A stretch of 64,000 bases of DNA from Alphaproteobacteria bacterium (GCA_030427145.1 JAUHWT010000012.1:1-64000), one strand, 5' to 3'; positions 25,801 through 35,640 are shown, counted from the stretch's first letter. A program made the numbers and translations. Notes: generated by a model not told the origin, from the letters alone.

Positions 25801-27386
25801 TCGCGCGCCTGCGGCATTCGACGCCGGGCGTGACGCTGATTTCGCCGCCGCCGCACCATGACATCTATTCGATCGAGGATCTGGCGCAGCTGATCTATGA
25901 TCTCAAGCAGATCAACCCGCGGGCCAAGGTTTGCGTGAAGCTGGTCAGCCAGTCAGGTGTTGGCACCATTGCCGCCGGTGTGGCGAAGGCCAAGGCCGAC
26001 GTGATCCTGATTTCGGGCCACAATGGTGGCACTGGCGCGTCGCCGATGACGTCGATCAAGTTCGCCGGCCTGCCCTGGGAGATGGGCCTGTCGGAAGCGC
26101 ATCAGGTTCTGACGGTCAACAATCTGCGTAACCGTGTGGTTCTGCGGACCGATGGCGGGCTGCGTACGGGGCGGGACATCGTGATCGCGGCAATGCTGGG
26201 CGCGCAGGAGTTTGGTATTGGTACAGCCGCGCTGATCGCGATGGGCTGCATCATGGTGCGGCAGTGCCAATCCAACACCTGCCCGGTTGGCGTCTGTGTT
26301 CAGGATCCCGAACTGCGCAAGAAGTTCACCGGGACCGCGGACAAGGTCGTAAACCTCATCAGCTTCTATGCCGAGGAGGTCCGGGAGGTTCTGGCCAGCG
26401 TTGGGGCGACCAGCCTCAGTGAGGTCATCGGTCGTGCGGATCTGCTGGCGCAGGTCAGCCGTGGAGCGGAACACCTGGATGATCTCGACCTGAACCCGCT
26501 GCTGATCAACATCGACGAGGGTGCACGCACGGGTGTGCGGCCTACCGAACGTCAGGCCGTGCCGGATACGCTGGACGCGCAGATCGTGGCTGACGCCGAT
26601 CCGTTCTTTAAGGATGGTGAGAAGATGCAGCTGTCCTACACGGTGCAGAACACGCACCGCTCGGTGGGTACGCGCGTGTCGAGCCACATCATCAGCCGGT
26701 TTGGGATGCGTGATCACAACCTGCAGCCCGATCACCTGACCATCAAACTGGCCGGTTCGGCCGGTCAGGCGCTGGGGGCATTTGCGGCTCCTGGACTGAA
26801 GATCGAGGTGATGGGTGAGGCCAACGACTATGTCGGTAAGGGCCTGTCGGGCGGCACGATTGTCGTGCGGCCACCGCTCGGGTCGCCGCTGGTGCCGGAA
26901 AACAACGCCATCATCGGCAATACGGTGCTCTATGGCGCGACTGGTGGGTATCTGTTCGCCAATGGCCGGGCCGGTGAGCGGTTTTGTGTCCGTAACTCGG
27001 GTGCAAGTGTGGTTGTTGAGGGCTGCGGCTCCAACGGTTGCGAGTACATGACAGGCGGCACGACGGTTATTCTGGGTCGCATCGGTGACAACTTCGGTGC
27101 GGGTATGACCGGCGGTATGGCCTTCCTGTATGATCCGGAAGGGGAATCCGACGAGCGGATGAACATGGAATCCATCATCTCCGTGCCAATCGGTTCGGCG
27201 GTTTGGGAGGGACGGCTTAAATCCTTGATTGAGCGCCATGTGGAGGAAACGGGAAGCCCGCGTGCGGTGAAAATTCTTCTCCACTGGGATGAGGAGGTTC
27301 GGAACTTCCGCCAGGTTGCACCGAAGGAAATGCTGAGCCGTCTGGATCATCCGCTGAGCGATGAACCGGAGGCGGAAAGCGCCTGA
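22863..27386 (+). CDS. gltB: Glutamate synthase (NADPH) large subunit
   Basis: This 1507-aa enzyme converts glutamine and 2-oxoglutarate to two glutamates. It begins with a propeptide; the class II amidotransferase nucleophile is Cys34 (HSSCGVGLVV), exposed on processing. The central and FMN synthase domains follow (GGEDPAHFIPMP, VLISGHNGGTGASP), with the [3Fe-4S] ligands Cys1129, Cys1135 and Cys1140 in CIMVRQCQSNTC. The C-terminal beta-helix domain has repeats such as GLSGGTIVVRPP. Full standard length. Confidence 0.98.
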   Translation: MTKYDEAWVARKEAEFEALAEKGMYHPEQEHSSCGVGLVVAVDGKPSRSVVESGIQALQAIWHRGAVDADGKTGDGAGIHVQIPVPFFEDQIRRTGHEPHESGLAVGMIFLPRNDFGAQEVARTIVENEVLRMGHKIYGWRHVPVDISCLGEKANATRPEIEQILISNHKGLDDEKFERELYVIRRRIEKATASMKDFYICSLSCRSIIYKGMMLAEDVSVFYPDLKDERFESAFAIYHQRYSTNTFPRWWLAQPFRMLAHNGEINTLKGNLNWLKSHEIRMSSDYFGHLAEDIKPIVAAGSSDSAALDNVFEVLVRAGRSAPMAKTILVPEAWSKFATRMPQAWVDMYAYSNSVMEPWDGPAALAMTDGRWVCGGLDRNGLRPMRYVVTGEGLLIAGSEAGMVPSDESTVVEKGALGPGQLIAVDMAEGKLYHDTDIKDRLAASQPFGEWITSVTDVENATLGIEEYALFEGPELRRRQIAAGYSVEELEVVISAMAEDGKETIGSMGDDTPSAVLSKTYRPLSHYFRQNFSQVTNPPIDSLRENRVMSLKTRFGNLNNVLDEDNSQTNILTLESPFLSNARFAYLAEQEGMDAVEIDCTFPVGAGPNALQDGLARIRNEAEQAVRAGANHIVMTDHHQSADKIGMPMILATSAVHSWLTRKGLRTFTSINVRSAECVDPHYFAVLIGCGATTVNAYLAEDSIADRVRRGLIDSDLTTAVARFREAVDQGLLKIMSKMGISVISSYRGGLNFEAVGLSRAMVHEYFPGMISRISGIGVSGVQEQVEKIHSKGWMGDAILPIGGFYKARRSGESHAWEAQKMHMLQAACDRGSYELWKKYSAAMRSAPPIHLRDLLDFQPREKPVPLSKVESITAIRKRFVTPGMSLGALSPEAHKTLNIAMNRIGAKSDSGEGGEDPAHFIPMPNGDNASAKIKQVASGRFGVTAEYLNNCEELEIKVAQGAKPGEGGQLPGIKVTELIARLRHSTPGVTLISPPPHHDIYSIEDLAQLIYDLKQINPRAKVCVKLVSQSGVGTIAAGVAKAKADVILISGHNGGTGASPMTSIKFAGLPWEMGLSEAHQVLTVNNLRNRVVLRTDGGLRTGRDIVIAAMLGAQEFGIGTAALIAMGCIMVRQCQSNTCPVGVCVQDPELRKKFTGTADKVVNLISFYAEEVREVLASVGATSLSEVIGRADLLAQVSRGAEHLDDLDLNPLLINIDEGARTGVRPTERQAVPDTLDAQIVADADPFFKDGEKMQLSYTVQNTHRSVGTRVSSHIISRFGMRDHNLQPDHLTIKLAGSAGQALGAFAAPGLKIEVMGEANDYVGKGLSGGTIVVRPPLGSPLVPENNAIIGNTVLYGATGGYLFANGRAGERFCVRNSGASVVVEGCGSNGCEYMTGGTTVILGRIGDNFGAGMTGGMAFLYDPEGESDERMNMESIISVPIGSAVWEGRLKSLIERHVEETGSPRAVKILLHWDEEVRNFRQVAPKEMLSRLDHPLSDEPEAESA

Positions 27387-27442
27387 CCCAACCGGGCAAG
27401 GGTTTTACCTCCCCTGTCCCGCCATTTCTTTGGCTGAACTGC

Positions 27443-27483
27443 GATAGTGCCGCGTGTCCGTAAAACCGGGACGCGGCACTATC
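27443..27483. terminator. Terminator-like hairpin after gltB
   Basis: A 13-bp perfect stem, 27443-27455 with 27471-27483, has a 15-base loop. It is followed by an A+T-rich stretch without a clean T-run. It lies 57 bases past the gltB stop and probably ends the gltD-GFA-gltB transcript. Confidence 0.65.
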
Positions 27484-27598
27484 AATTATAGATAAAACAA
27501 AGAGATATTCCGTACCCCCTGGTACATGCTGATAACCAATTCTTGACGTGACACCGGTAATTCCAATGCGGGACTTGTCGGGGGCGGCCGGAATAATA

Positions 27599-30076
27599 AT
27601 GCTTACGAATATCAGAAATTTTGCTGATTGGCATAATCCCGGAAAGGGAGCGGTAGCCGGATTCTTCGGTCCGGCAATGGTTGTCGACCCGAACGGTGAA
27701 ATAGGATTCGTAAACCACCAGGCGAGAACCCTTCTTCAGTGTCGTGTGGGTGGAAATCTCCAAACCTGCTGCAGCCCTGAGCAGTTTGCGGCTTTTGAGA
27801 GTTACCGCGATGTGATCGTCACCGACCCGAAGCTGAGGTTTCACATGGCTTTGGAGCTTGAGGGGACCGACGGGCCGGCGCCGTTCGAGGCCGCACCGCT
27901 GCCTGATCCTGCAGGTGTTCCCTACGGTTTCATGATCCGGTTTACCGGCACCGAGGTCTCAAACGGGACTGACACGACACCGGATGACACGACGGATGCG
28001 TTTCGGTGGCAGACGGTTCTCGACAGCGCCAACCAGGGTGCGTGGGATCACGATTTTGAACGGGACCGGCACTATCTCTCGGACACCTGGCGGAAAATTC
28101 GCGGCCTTCCGCCCGGAGCGCCGGTTGCGGAAACTACCGAGGACTGGCTCGCGACCATTCATCCCGATGATGTGGGAAATGTGCGCTCACAGCTTGCCCT
28201 GCTCGATTCAGGTGCAACCGATGCGATCAATTATAAGTTTCGCCAGCGTCATGCGAGTGGCTCGTGGATATGGATCCTGAGCCGCGGCCAGGTGGTGCGC
28301 CGGAACGAAAAGGGTCTGCCGTCTCGGATCATCGGAACGGACACCGATATTACCGATATCAAGTCGGTGGAGCGGGACCGCGCCAGGCTGACCGAACGGC
28401 TGGACCTGGCGCTGGATGCCGCGCGCATGGGACGGTGGGAACTGGACCTTTCCTCACTTGAGATGTTCTGGGATGATCGGCTGTTGAATACGCTGGGCAT
28501 AACCGACGGTCGCAACACGCGGGCGCATGTGGAATGGAGAAACTACGTCCATCCCGACGACAGGATCGACACCCAGGCACAGCTGCGCAAAAGTCTGGAC
28601 GAGCGCCGGAACATTTCCTGCGATTTCCGTGTCATTACCCGTCAGGGTACCGAGAAGTTCATCCGTATCCGGGGCGCGTTTGTGCGCGATCAGGAATCCG
28701 GCAACCGTTACAGCGGTGTGTGCCTCGATCTGACCGAGGATTATCGCAAGTCCGTCCTACTGAAAAAAACGCGGGACAGCCTCGAATATGAAAGCCGGCA
28801 TGACGCCCTGACCGGTCTCGCGAACCGCCGGCACCTGGATCATCAGTACCGCCAGATCATGAGTGAACCGGCCTGGCAGGATGTCGAGCAGGCGGTGATG
28901 CATATTGACGTTGACCACTTCAAGAAGGTCAACGACACGCTTGGCCACGATGCGGGCGACGCGGTTCTGGTGCATATTGCGGATGTTCTGCGGAAATACG
29001 CGGGCGAAGACACGTTGATTGCACGGGTGGGCGGCGACGAGTTTGTTGTTCTGTTTCCCGCGGCTCCGGACGACGCCTATCTGACCCGTATCGCCCAAAA
29101 GATCATTGATGAACTGATCAGGCCGTTCGAATACGGCAACACGCGCTGCGATCTCGGAGCGAGCATTGGTATTGCCAAGGGTCAGCCGGACTGGTCGGCG
29201 CCGCGGCAGATTTTCATCGACGCGGACCTGGCGCTCTACCGCGCCAAATCGGCAGGTCGCGGACGGGTCAGATTGTTTGACCGGGAAATGCGGGCCGTCG
29301 CGGCGCGGCGGAAATCCATCCAGGAAGCGCTGAAAGCGGGCGTCGATAATGGCGAGTTCATCTGTCACTATCAGCCGCAATATGATGCGCAGACCCTCGA
29401 ACTATCAGGGCTTGAGGCTCTGATCCGGTGGGAAAGCCCCAGCCACGGTTTGGTGCTTCCTGGCGAGTTCCTGCCGGACGCGGCCGAAATGGGTCTGTGC
29501 GAGAAATTGGACGAGATCGTGTTGCAGCGGGCGATTGCGGACGCAAACGCGTGGAGGGCCGCAGGTCTTCCCGTGCCGCGCATGGCGGTGAATGTGTCAG
29601 CGCGTCGAATCGCGGAACAGGATCTTCTGCCTTCGGTTTCGAAACTGGATATACCGCCGGGTACGCTCTCGTTTGAGCTGGTGGAATCCGCGTTTTTGGA
29701 CGCAGTGGATGAAGATGTGAACTCCAACCTGCGTGGGCTGACACATCTGGGGATCGATATCGAGATCGATGATTTCGGCACCGGTCATGCGTCCATCGCG
29801 GGACTACTGAACATCGCACCGCGCAGGCTGAAGATTGACCGTTCGCTGGTGCAACCCGTGGTCACCTCGCCGCAGCGGCGCCAGCTTTTGGAGACGCTCG
29901 TCAATATCGGACGGATGCTGCAGATCGGAGTGGTTGCGGAAGGCGTGGAATCAAAATCCCACATCCCGATTTTGCGGGACATGGGATGTGAGGCTCTGCA
30001 GGGGTTTGCCCTGTCCCGACCGGTGCCGCCCGACCGGATTGTCACGATGCTGACCGACGGTCGGAAAAAGACCTAG
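27599..30076 (+). CDS. PAS-PAS-PAS-GGDEF-EAL cyclic-di-GMP protein
   Basis: From the ATG at 27599 (earlier starts at 27566 or GTG 27548 lack ribosome sites) the protein is 825 aa. A divergent PAS-like segment occupies about residues 15-115, PAS_3 domains about 134-254 and 265-381, GGDEF from about 400 (intact [10 protein letters not shown] near 478), and EAL from about 580 with EALIRW near 605, DDFGTG near 723 and EGVES near 780. Both catalytic signatures are intact, so it may make or degrade c-di-GMP, with PAS input deciding. No membrane segments. The stop codon overlaps that of leuD. Confidence 0.9.
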   Translation: MLTNIRNFADWHNPGKGAVAGFFGPAMVVDPNGEIGFVNHQARTLLQCRVGGNLQTCCSPEQFAAFESYRDVIVTDPKLRFHMALELEGTDGPAPFEAAPLPDPAGVPYGFMIRFTGTEVSNGTDTTPDDTTDAFRWQTVLDSANQGAWDHDFERDRHYLSDTWRKIRGLPPGAPVAETTEDWLATIHPDDVGNVRSQLALLDSGATDAINYKFRQRHASGSWIWILSRGQVVRRNEKGLPSRIIGTDTDITDIKSVERDRARLTERLDLALDAARMGRWELDLSSLEMFWDDRLLNTLGITDGRNTRAHVEWRNYVHPDDRIDTQAQLRKSLDERRNISCDFRVITRQGTEKFIRIRGAFVRDQESGNRYSGVCLDLTEDYRKSVLLKKTRDSLEYESRHDALTGLANRRHLDHQYRQIMSEPAWQDVEQAVMHIDVDHFKKVNDTLGHDAGDAVLVHIADVLRKYAGEDTLIARVGGDEFVVLFPAAPDDAYLTRIAQKIIDELIRPFEYGNTRCDLGASIGIAKGQPDWSAPRQIFIDADLALYRAKSAGRGRVRLFDREMRAVAARRKSIQEALKAGVDNGEFICHYQPQYDAQTLELSGLEALIRWESPSHGLVLPGEFLPDAAEMGLCEKLDEIVLQRAIADANAWRAAGLPVPRMAVNVSARRIAEQDLLPSVSKLDIPPGTLSFELVESAFLDAVDEDVNSNLRGLTHLGIDIEIDDFGTGHASIAGLLNIAPRRLKIDRSLVQPVVTSPQRRQLLETLVNIGRMLQIGVVAEGVESKSHIPILRDMGCEALQGFALSRPVPPDRIVTMLTDGRKKT

Positions 30077-30687
30077 ACGGCCTTGAGCCAGGGGGTTTTG
30101 GCTTCCATTTCAGCCTCGAACGTGTCGATTGAGGCTTCCTTTTCCATGGTCAGGCCGATGTCGTCGAGGCCGTTCAGCAGGCAGTGCTTGCGGAACGCGT
30201 CAACCTCGAAGGCGATCTCACCGCCGTCCGGGCCATTGATGACCTGATTTTCCAGATCAACGGTAATTTTGGCGTTCGCACCACGGCTGGCATCGTCCAT
30301 CAGCTTGTCCACATCTTCCTGGGGCAGAACGATGGGCAGGATGCCGTTCTTGAAACAGTTGTTGTAGAAAATGTCGGCGAAGGACGTGGAGATCACGCAG
30401 CGAATGCCGAAATCGAGCAGCGCCCAAGGGGCATGCTCGCGGCTGGACCCGCAGCCGAAATTGTCGCCGGCCACGAGGATCTCCGCGTTGCGGTAGGCCG
30501 GCTGGTTCAGGACGAAATCCGGGATTTCGTTGCCATCCGCGTCAAACCGCATCTCGTCGAACAGGTTGGCACCGAGGCCCGACCGTTTGATGGTTTTCAG
30601 GAACTGTTTCGGGATGATCATGTCGGTGTCGACATTGATCAGGGGCATCGGTGCGGCCACGCCGGTCAGCTTCGTGAATTTTTCCAT
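30073..30687 (-). CDS. leuD: 3-isopropylmalate dehydratase small subunit
   Basis: This 204-aa swivelling-domain subunit of isopropylmalate isomerase has [16 protein letters not shown] near residue 20, the signature [20 protein letters not shown] at about 75-94, and [10 protein letters not shown]. It needs LeuC, which is not in this window. A good AGGAGA ribosome site lies upstream. It converges on the GGDEF-EAL gene so tightly that the two stop codons share bases (30073-30076). Confidence 0.96.
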   Translation of the reverse strand: MEKFTKLTGVAAPMPLINVDTDMIIPKQFLKTIKRSGLGANLFDEMRFDADGNEIPDFVLNQPAYRNAEILVAGDNFGCGSSREHAPWALLDFGIRCVISTSFADIFYNNCFKNGILPIVLPQEDVDKLMDDASRGANAKITVDLENQVINGPDGGEIAFEVDAFRKHCLLNGLDDIGLTMEKEASIDTFEAEMEAKTPWLKAV

Positions 30688-30720
30688 GGGTTCAGGTCTC
30701 CTGTTCGTGGCGCCTCTTAA

Positions 30721-31953
30721 TCACGGGAGACGGTTTTGCGCAAGATGGCGCTGTGCCGTTACACCCTTGCTGACGACGAGGCCCAGGCCGCACAGGGTGA
30801 TTGTTGCAACTGCCAGCACCATGGACTGACGCGGGTAGTTGATGCCTGCGTCAATCAGGAGGCCGGATACCCCGGGTCCGAGTGCCGTGATGAATACCGT
30901 GACGGTCGACGTCAGGCTACGGATCGCACCGAGGTGGCGGGTGCCGTAGAATTCAGGCAGGACCGCGCCCCACAACGTCATGGCCAGACCCATACTAAGA
31001 CCGAGCAATCCAAGACAGAGCCACCAGGTCCAGGGCGAAACCGCGGGTTGGATCAGGCCAAGGCCCAGCGCCAGCGGCAGGAGCACGAGAGGCAGCAGCC
31101 GTGTGGAACCGAACCGGTCCAGCAGCCAACCGGAGGAAATGGAACCGATCATCATCGTCACGGCGAAGGCGGGATAGCCGGGGGCCATTTGGGGCAGAGT
31201 CCAGCCTTTGACCGCCGCTACGTGGGTCATCTGGAAATATGTGATGGTGCACAGCACGGCCGGTGCGACCATAATGGGCAATAGTGCAGGCAGGAGCCAG
31301 TGGCGTGCGGCCTCGGCCCGAGTCCAGTGGCGACCCGCGAGGCCCGCGCTCTCATCCGTTGTTTCGCTGCCTTCGGGGATGCGCTCCTCGGCCAGAAGAT
31401 ACGACATGAAGGGCAAGACAAGGAACGCAAGGATTGCGGCCGCGAGGAACCAGGTGACATTCGCCCCCAGCGTCTGCAGGGCAAGAACCGCGAGCGCGGG
31501 CCAGATGATCTCTGCGGTTGCGTACCCCTGGGCCACCACCGACAGCGCCCTGCCCCGCCAGGCGCGAAACCAGCGTCCCGTGGCGGTCATGGCCATGTGG
31601 GTGTACATTCCGTGACCACAGAAGCGGAGACCGAACAGAGCCACCCCCAGAACCCAAACGGGTCCACGCCAGGCCATCAGAAGGCAGGATAGCGCGAAGA
31701 GGACCGTTACGAGTGCGCAGAGGCGGCTCAGGGGCATGGTGTCCGCCAGGGAGCCGCGCCAGAACAGAGCCAGCGCGGCGGCGAGGGTGGCAATGGTGTA
31801 GATCGCACCCCACTCACCATCCGTGAGCGACCAGGCGGATTTGATGTCAGCCGCAAAGAGCGAAATGAGGTAAGTCTGACCAAAGGCTGAAGCGAATGTC
31901 AGCAGGAACCCCGCGGCGAGCCATCGCAGGTTTTGGTGAATGAAGTGGAGCAT
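30721..31953 (-). CDS. MFS transporter (paralogue A)
   Basis: This 410-aa protein has about 12 membrane helices. The motif FWRGSLADTMPLSRL around residue 65 corresponds to the MFS loop 2-3 signature, and FGLRFCGHGMYTHMAMTATGRWFRAWRGRALS is strongly conserved with the divergent neighbour. Substrate unknown; monocarboxylate or drug exporters of this general type exist. It lies downstream of nothing, ends 33 bases before leuD, and faces its paralogue across 101 bases. Confidence 0.85.
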   Translation of the reverse strand: MLHFIHQNLRWLAAGFLLTFASAFGQTYLISLFAADIKSAWSLTDGEWGAIYTIATLAAALALFWRGSLADTMPLSRLCALVTVLFALSCLLMAWRGPVWVLGVALFGLRFCGHGMYTHMAMTATGRWFRAWRGRALSVVAQGYATAEIIWPALAVLALQTLGANVTWFLAAAILAFLVLPFMSYLLAEERIPEGSETTDESAGLAGRHWTRAEAARHWLLPALLPIMVAPAVLCTITYFQMTHVAAVKGWTLPQMAPGYPAFAVTMMIGSISSGWLLDRFGSTRLLPLVLLPLALGLGLIQPAVSPWTWWLCLGLLGLSMGLAMTLWGAVLPEFYGTRHLGAIRSLTSTVTVFITALGPGVSGLLIDAGINYPRQSMVLAVATITLCGLGLVVSKGVTAQRHLAQNRLP

Positions 31954-32054
31954 GGGGCCGGTCTATAAAAAGATGCGTGCCCTGCACAGTTTAATTTGTT
32001 GCAAGACCACATATTCCACTCGCGGTGAACCGAAGTCCGGGTTAAGGCTGGCGC

Positions 32055-33287
32055 ATGCTTACATTTCTCCGGGAGAATTCCCGTTGGCTTGGCACCGGAT
32101 TTTTGCTCACGGTGATGGCCTCGTTTGGACAGACATGGTTCATTTCGCTCTTTGCTGGTGAAATCCGTTCCGCGCATGGCATCAGTGATGGCACGTGGGG
32201 CGGGCTTTATACCGTCGCGACCCTCGCATCGGCGGCACTTCTGTTTTGGCGCGGGTCGCTGGCGGATACCATTCCACTGGGGCGGTTGGCGCCGGTGATT
32301 TGCCTTTGTTTTGCCGTGTCCTGCGCGACACTGGCTTTGGCGCCCAACATCTTCGTTTTGTGTCTCGCTCTGTTCGGGTTGCGTTTCTGCGGTCAGGGAA
32401 TGTTTGGTCACATTGCGATGACAGCGATGGGGCGCTGGTTCCGGGAATATCGGGGGCGGGCGGTTTCAATCGCGGGGTTCGGTCATGCATTTGGCGAGAT
32501 GATCTGGCCGCTACCCGCTATTTTGATCGCCGGGATGGCTGGCTGGAAACTTACATGGCTGGGGATTGCGGCATTTCTGGCATTGGTGTTTGCTCCGATG
32601 CTGATGGCGCTTCTGGCTACGGACCGGGTGCCGCAGGGTTCCGGAGCCGGAGGCAGCAGCGGTGTAGGAATCCGTGGTCGGCATTGGGAGCGGCGGGACG
32701 TGATGCGCCACTGGCTGTTCCCGGCGCTTCTGCCAATTTTGCTGGCGCCTGGGTTTATCGGGACAGTGGTTTTTTTCCATCAGGTCCACATTGCGGAGAT
32801 CAAAGGCTGGACGCTGGCACAGATGGCACCCGGATACGTGGTTTTTGCGTCAGTGACGACAGTCTGCGCCCTGATCGCGGGATGGGTTGCGGACCGGTTC
32901 GGGCCGGTGAACCTGTTGCCCATGCTGCTCGTTCCGATGGGTCTGGGCGTGACGATTGTATTGCCTGCGGACGCGGTTTCAGGCTGGTTTTTGGCACTCG
33001 CACTGATTGGCATGACACAGGGTATGGCCGGTGCGCTCTGGGGGACGTTTTTGCCGCAGGTCTATGGCACAAAACACCTGGGCGCGGTGCGGGCATTGGG
33101 GACGACAGTGATGGTTGTGTCTTCAGCGATTGGGCCGGGGATCACCGGGCTCCTCATCAATCTCGGCTACAGTTTCCCGGTGCAGGCGCCAGGCATGGGG
33201 CTGTGGTGCCTTTTGGCAACGGGACTGGGTTTCTGGATACGGGCGCGACTGAAACCGGAGCTGATCAGCTCCGCGCAGCCGACCTGA
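32055..33287 (+). CDS. MFS transporter (paralogue B)
   Basis: Also 410 aa, and clearly homologous to the minus-strand neighbour throughout: FGQTWFISLFAGEIRSA against FGQTYLISLFAADIKSA, FWRGSLADTIPLGRL, FGLRFCGQGMFGHIAMTAMGRWFREYRGRAVS. About 12 helices. The two genes stand head to head and probably arose by inverted duplication. The 3' end overlaps the convergent DUF1801 gene by about 23 bases. Substrate unknown. Confidence 0.85.
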   Translation: MLTFLRENSRWLGTGFLLTVMASFGQTWFISLFAGEIRSAHGISDGTWGGLYTVATLASAALLFWRGSLADTIPLGRLAPVICLCFAVSCATLALAPNIFVLCLALFGLRFCGQGMFGHIAMTAMGRWFREYRGRAVSIAGFGHAFGEMIWPLPAILIAGMAGWKLTWLGIAAFLALVFAPMLMALLATDRVPQGSGAGGSSGVGIRGRHWERRDVMRHWLFPALLPILLAPGFIGTVVFFHQVHIAEIKGWTLAQMAPGYVVFASVTTVCALIAGWVADRFGPVNLLPMLLVPMGLGVTIVLPADAVSGWFLALALIGMTQGMAGALWGTFLPQVYGTKHLGAVRALGTTVMVVSSAIGPGITGLLINLGYSFPVQAPGMGLWCLLATGLGFWIRARLKPELISSAQPT

Positions 33288-33699
33288 CGAACTCATCCAC
33301 CGGGACGGACGAAATGACTTTCGCGATGGCCTCCGGCACGAGGCCATCCCATTTCCGAAAGTGCAGGCAGGCGGCCCCCATATCGAGCTTCTTACCGGCT
33401 TCGGCATAGGCGCGTTTCAGATCCTCTTTCTGTCCGGGTATGCAGTTGGCTCCGCACATGTAGAGTGCCATGTGATTTTTCTGGCTGGCAGCGGCCGCGT
33501 ACATCAAAGGTTTGCCGTTATAGGTCGGGCCCGACACCTCAATCGGCACCTCCCAGCAGATCATCCCCCAGTTCATGGTCTCAACATAGCCTTCGGGGAG
33601 ACTGTCCCGCACAAGAGCGACAAGTTTCTCCATCGGTTCGCGACGGTTTTCCGGAAGGCTGTCGAGGTATTCCCGAACGGTGGCGGCGTCAGACTGCAT
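33265..33699 (-). CDS. DUF1801 domain protein
   Basis: Start at the ATG at 33699 with GGGGG upstream (an ATG at 33726 would add nine residues). The 144-aa protein carries the DUF1801 pattern VREYLDSLPENRREPMEKLVALVRDSLPEGYVETMNWGMICW and YAAAASQKNHMALYM. The fold is known from structural genomics, with suggested iron or small-ligand binding but no assigned function. It overlaps the end of the MFS gene. Confidence 0.8.
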   Translation of the reverse strand: MQSDAATVREYLDSLPENRREPMEKLVALVRDSLPEGYVETMNWGMICWEVPIEVSGPTYNGKPLMYAAAASQKNHMALYMCGANCIPGQKEDLKRAYAEAGKKLDMGAACLHFRKWDGLVPEAIAKVISSVPVDEFVRSAARS

Positions 33700-33891
33700 A
33701 CTTGGACCCCCAGTTTTGACTTTCAAACGGTCCTGTCAGGTTCGAAACATGTCAAGCTTGAACGAACGTAACAGTGTTCAAGTCAGTAAGCCCGAATAGT
33801 CGCAATTATGTCTCTAATTGGACCTTTACGACAATTTGTGATAACTTTTACATTTTTTACGAATAGTTCACTTCATCCCGGAGGAGATAAG

Positions 33892-35532
33892 ATGAGACTG
33901 TCCCTCGCGATTACCGCATCCATATTCGTATTATCATCAACAGCCCACGCGGAAACGGATTCTGGTGGCGTGATTTTTACCGAACAGGGATGGAATGCCG
34001 CCCTTCGGGACCAGTTTTACTACACACCACAAGGTTCGCATATGATGCCGGCTGACTGGTTCGCGGTTCTGGAGCAACCGTCGGGCATGGGACGGTTTGG
34101 CGATCCTGAGTTTCTAAAAAAATACGGGTTCATCGAACCGGATGGCGTCTCGGACCTGAACACCGAGGGTTATCCGATCGGGGTTGCGACGGACGCGGCG
34201 ACCAACCATGTGGGTCTGACCTGCGCGGCCTGTCATACGGCGAATGTGGAAGTTGGCGGTGAGTTGGTTCGGATTGACGGTGCGCCGGGGCATCTGGATT
34301 TTGATGCGTTTTTCCGGGACCTCGCATTGGCGGTCAGACTGACGCTGCTCGATGAAAAACGATTCGAGAGGTTTGCGGCAGCGCTGGGTCAGACAACCCC
34401 CGACGGCGCAGCGCAACTGAAAGCCGAACTTGCGGCATTTGACACAAAGATCACGGCGGAGGCCGTGCTCCGGCGACCGACTCTCGCCTCAGGGTATGGG
34501 CGGGTCGATGCCCTGACCCAGATTGTGAACTCACTGGCGGTCCGGGATCAGGAGAAACCCGTTAATCTCTATCCCGTCGCGGCCCCAACCAGTTATCCCG
34601 CGCTATGGCTGACACCGGAGCTTGAGTTTGTTCAGTGGAACCCGATTGGCTCAAGTCCGATTGCGCGAAACGGCGGACAGGTTCTCGGGGTGTTTGGGAA
34701 TACAAACCTGTCCCGCGATGCCGGGGAACAGGCGTTTTCATCCACGATGTTGCTCTCGGAACTCCACGAGATGGAGGAATGGTTGACCATGCTGGAACCG
34801 CCCAAATGGGATGAGGGCCGGATGGGTGCAATTGATGAGGAACTGGCAGAGCAGGGAGAGGCCCTGTTCAGTGCCAACTGTAGCGGCTGCCACAACATGG
34901 CACCTTACGAGCGCACCGATCCGGCAGACAACCATTTCGGGAAAACGTTTGTCAAAATCGGGCGGATTCCGTTTTGGAAGGTTGGTACGGACGACGTGTA
35001 TTCACGGAGCCTTCTGGTCCGTCAGATCGTGACGAATGAGACAACGGCTGCACTGTTCGAGGGGGCGACGGCCGTTCCTGCCATTGCGTTTTTTGGGGGC
35101 GCTGTGAGTGCCTCGGTGCAACGGGCGATGGATGACGCGCAACTCTCGCTGGAGCAGAAGGTCGCGCTGAACGGGTTTCGGTTCCAGACAGACGAAAGTG
35201 GCAACCCGGTTCCGTATGAGGTCCCGCGGTTCGATGGGTTGAAGGCCGGGCCGCTCGCGGGTGTTTGGGCGACGGGTCCATACCTTCACAACGGATCGGT
35301 GCCCACGGTCTATGAGTTGCTTTCGCCGCAGGAAGGACGCCGGAAGGTGTTCTGGACCGGTGGCCGGGAACTCGATACGGTGGCTTTAGGGTATAACAGT
35401 GATGCGGCACCGGGTCGGTTCCGGTTTGACACCGCGCTACCAGGAAACGGTAATCAGGGACACTACTATCCGCCAGCGGGCTTCAACCATATCGAGCGGA
35501 TGGCCGTGATCGAATACCTTAAGACCCAGTAA
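33892..35532 (+). CDS. RoxA-like diheme c-type cytochrome (dioxygenase/peroxidase-like)
   Basis: The ATG at 33892 follows GGAGGAG; a Sec signal peptide ends near residue 19 (STAHAET). The 546-aa periplasmic protein has two heme c sites, CAACH (from Cys111) and CSGCH (from Cys330), plus WATGPYLHNGSVPTVYELL near residue 460. The wide heme spacing and that C-terminal motif match the family of rubber oxygenase RoxA and related diheme cytochromes rather than short cytochromes c. Family members cleave polyisoprene or act on unknown substrates. No transporter or secretion gene flanks it. Confidence 0.75.
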   Translation: MRLSLAITASIFVLSSTAHAETDSGGVIFTEQGWNAALRDQFYYTPQGSHMMPADWFAVLEQPSGMGRFGDPEFLKKYGFIEPDGVSDLNTEGYPIGVATDAATNHVGLTCAACHTANVEVGGELVRIDGAPGHLDFDAFFRDLALAVRLTLLDEKRFERFAAALGQTTPDGAAQLKAELAAFDTKITAEAVLRRPTLASGYGRVDALTQIVNSLAVRDQEKPVNLYPVAAPTSYPALWLTPELEFVQWNPIGSSPIARNGGQVLGVFGNTNLSRDAGEQAFSSTMLLSELHEMEEWLTMLEPPKWDEGRMGAIDEELAEQGEALFSANCSGCHNMAPYERTDPADNHFGKTFVKIGRIPFWKVGTDDVYSRSLLVRQIVTNETTAALFEGATAVPAIAFFGGAVSASVQRAMDDAQLSLEQKVALNGFRFQTDESGNPVPYEVPRFDGLKAGPLAGVWATGPYLHNGSVPTVYELLSPQEGRRKVFWTGGRELDTVALGYNSDAAPGRFRFDTALPGNGNQGHYYPPAGFNHIERMAVIEYLKTQ

Positions 35533-35561
35533 GGTGTACCACCCTCGTTGGCCTTGATTTC

Positions 35562-35591
35562 CACCTGCCCGGTGATCATGCCGGGCAGGTG
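35562..35591. terminator. Bidirectional terminator-like hairpin
   Basis: CACCTGCCCGG (35562-35572) pairs perfectly with CCGGGCAGGTG (35581-35591) around an 8-base loop in the convergent gap between the diheme cytochrome and gap. No strong T-run on either side. Confidence 0.6.
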
Positions 35592-35640
35592 AATTCATGA
35601 GCGGACCCCATGTGAGTCGGGGTCGGCGCAGTTCCGTCGA

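Noticed and set aside
25953-27350. Antisense open frame (465 codons) over the gltB C-terminus
   Set aside because: Arg/His/Gln-rich shadow of gltB.
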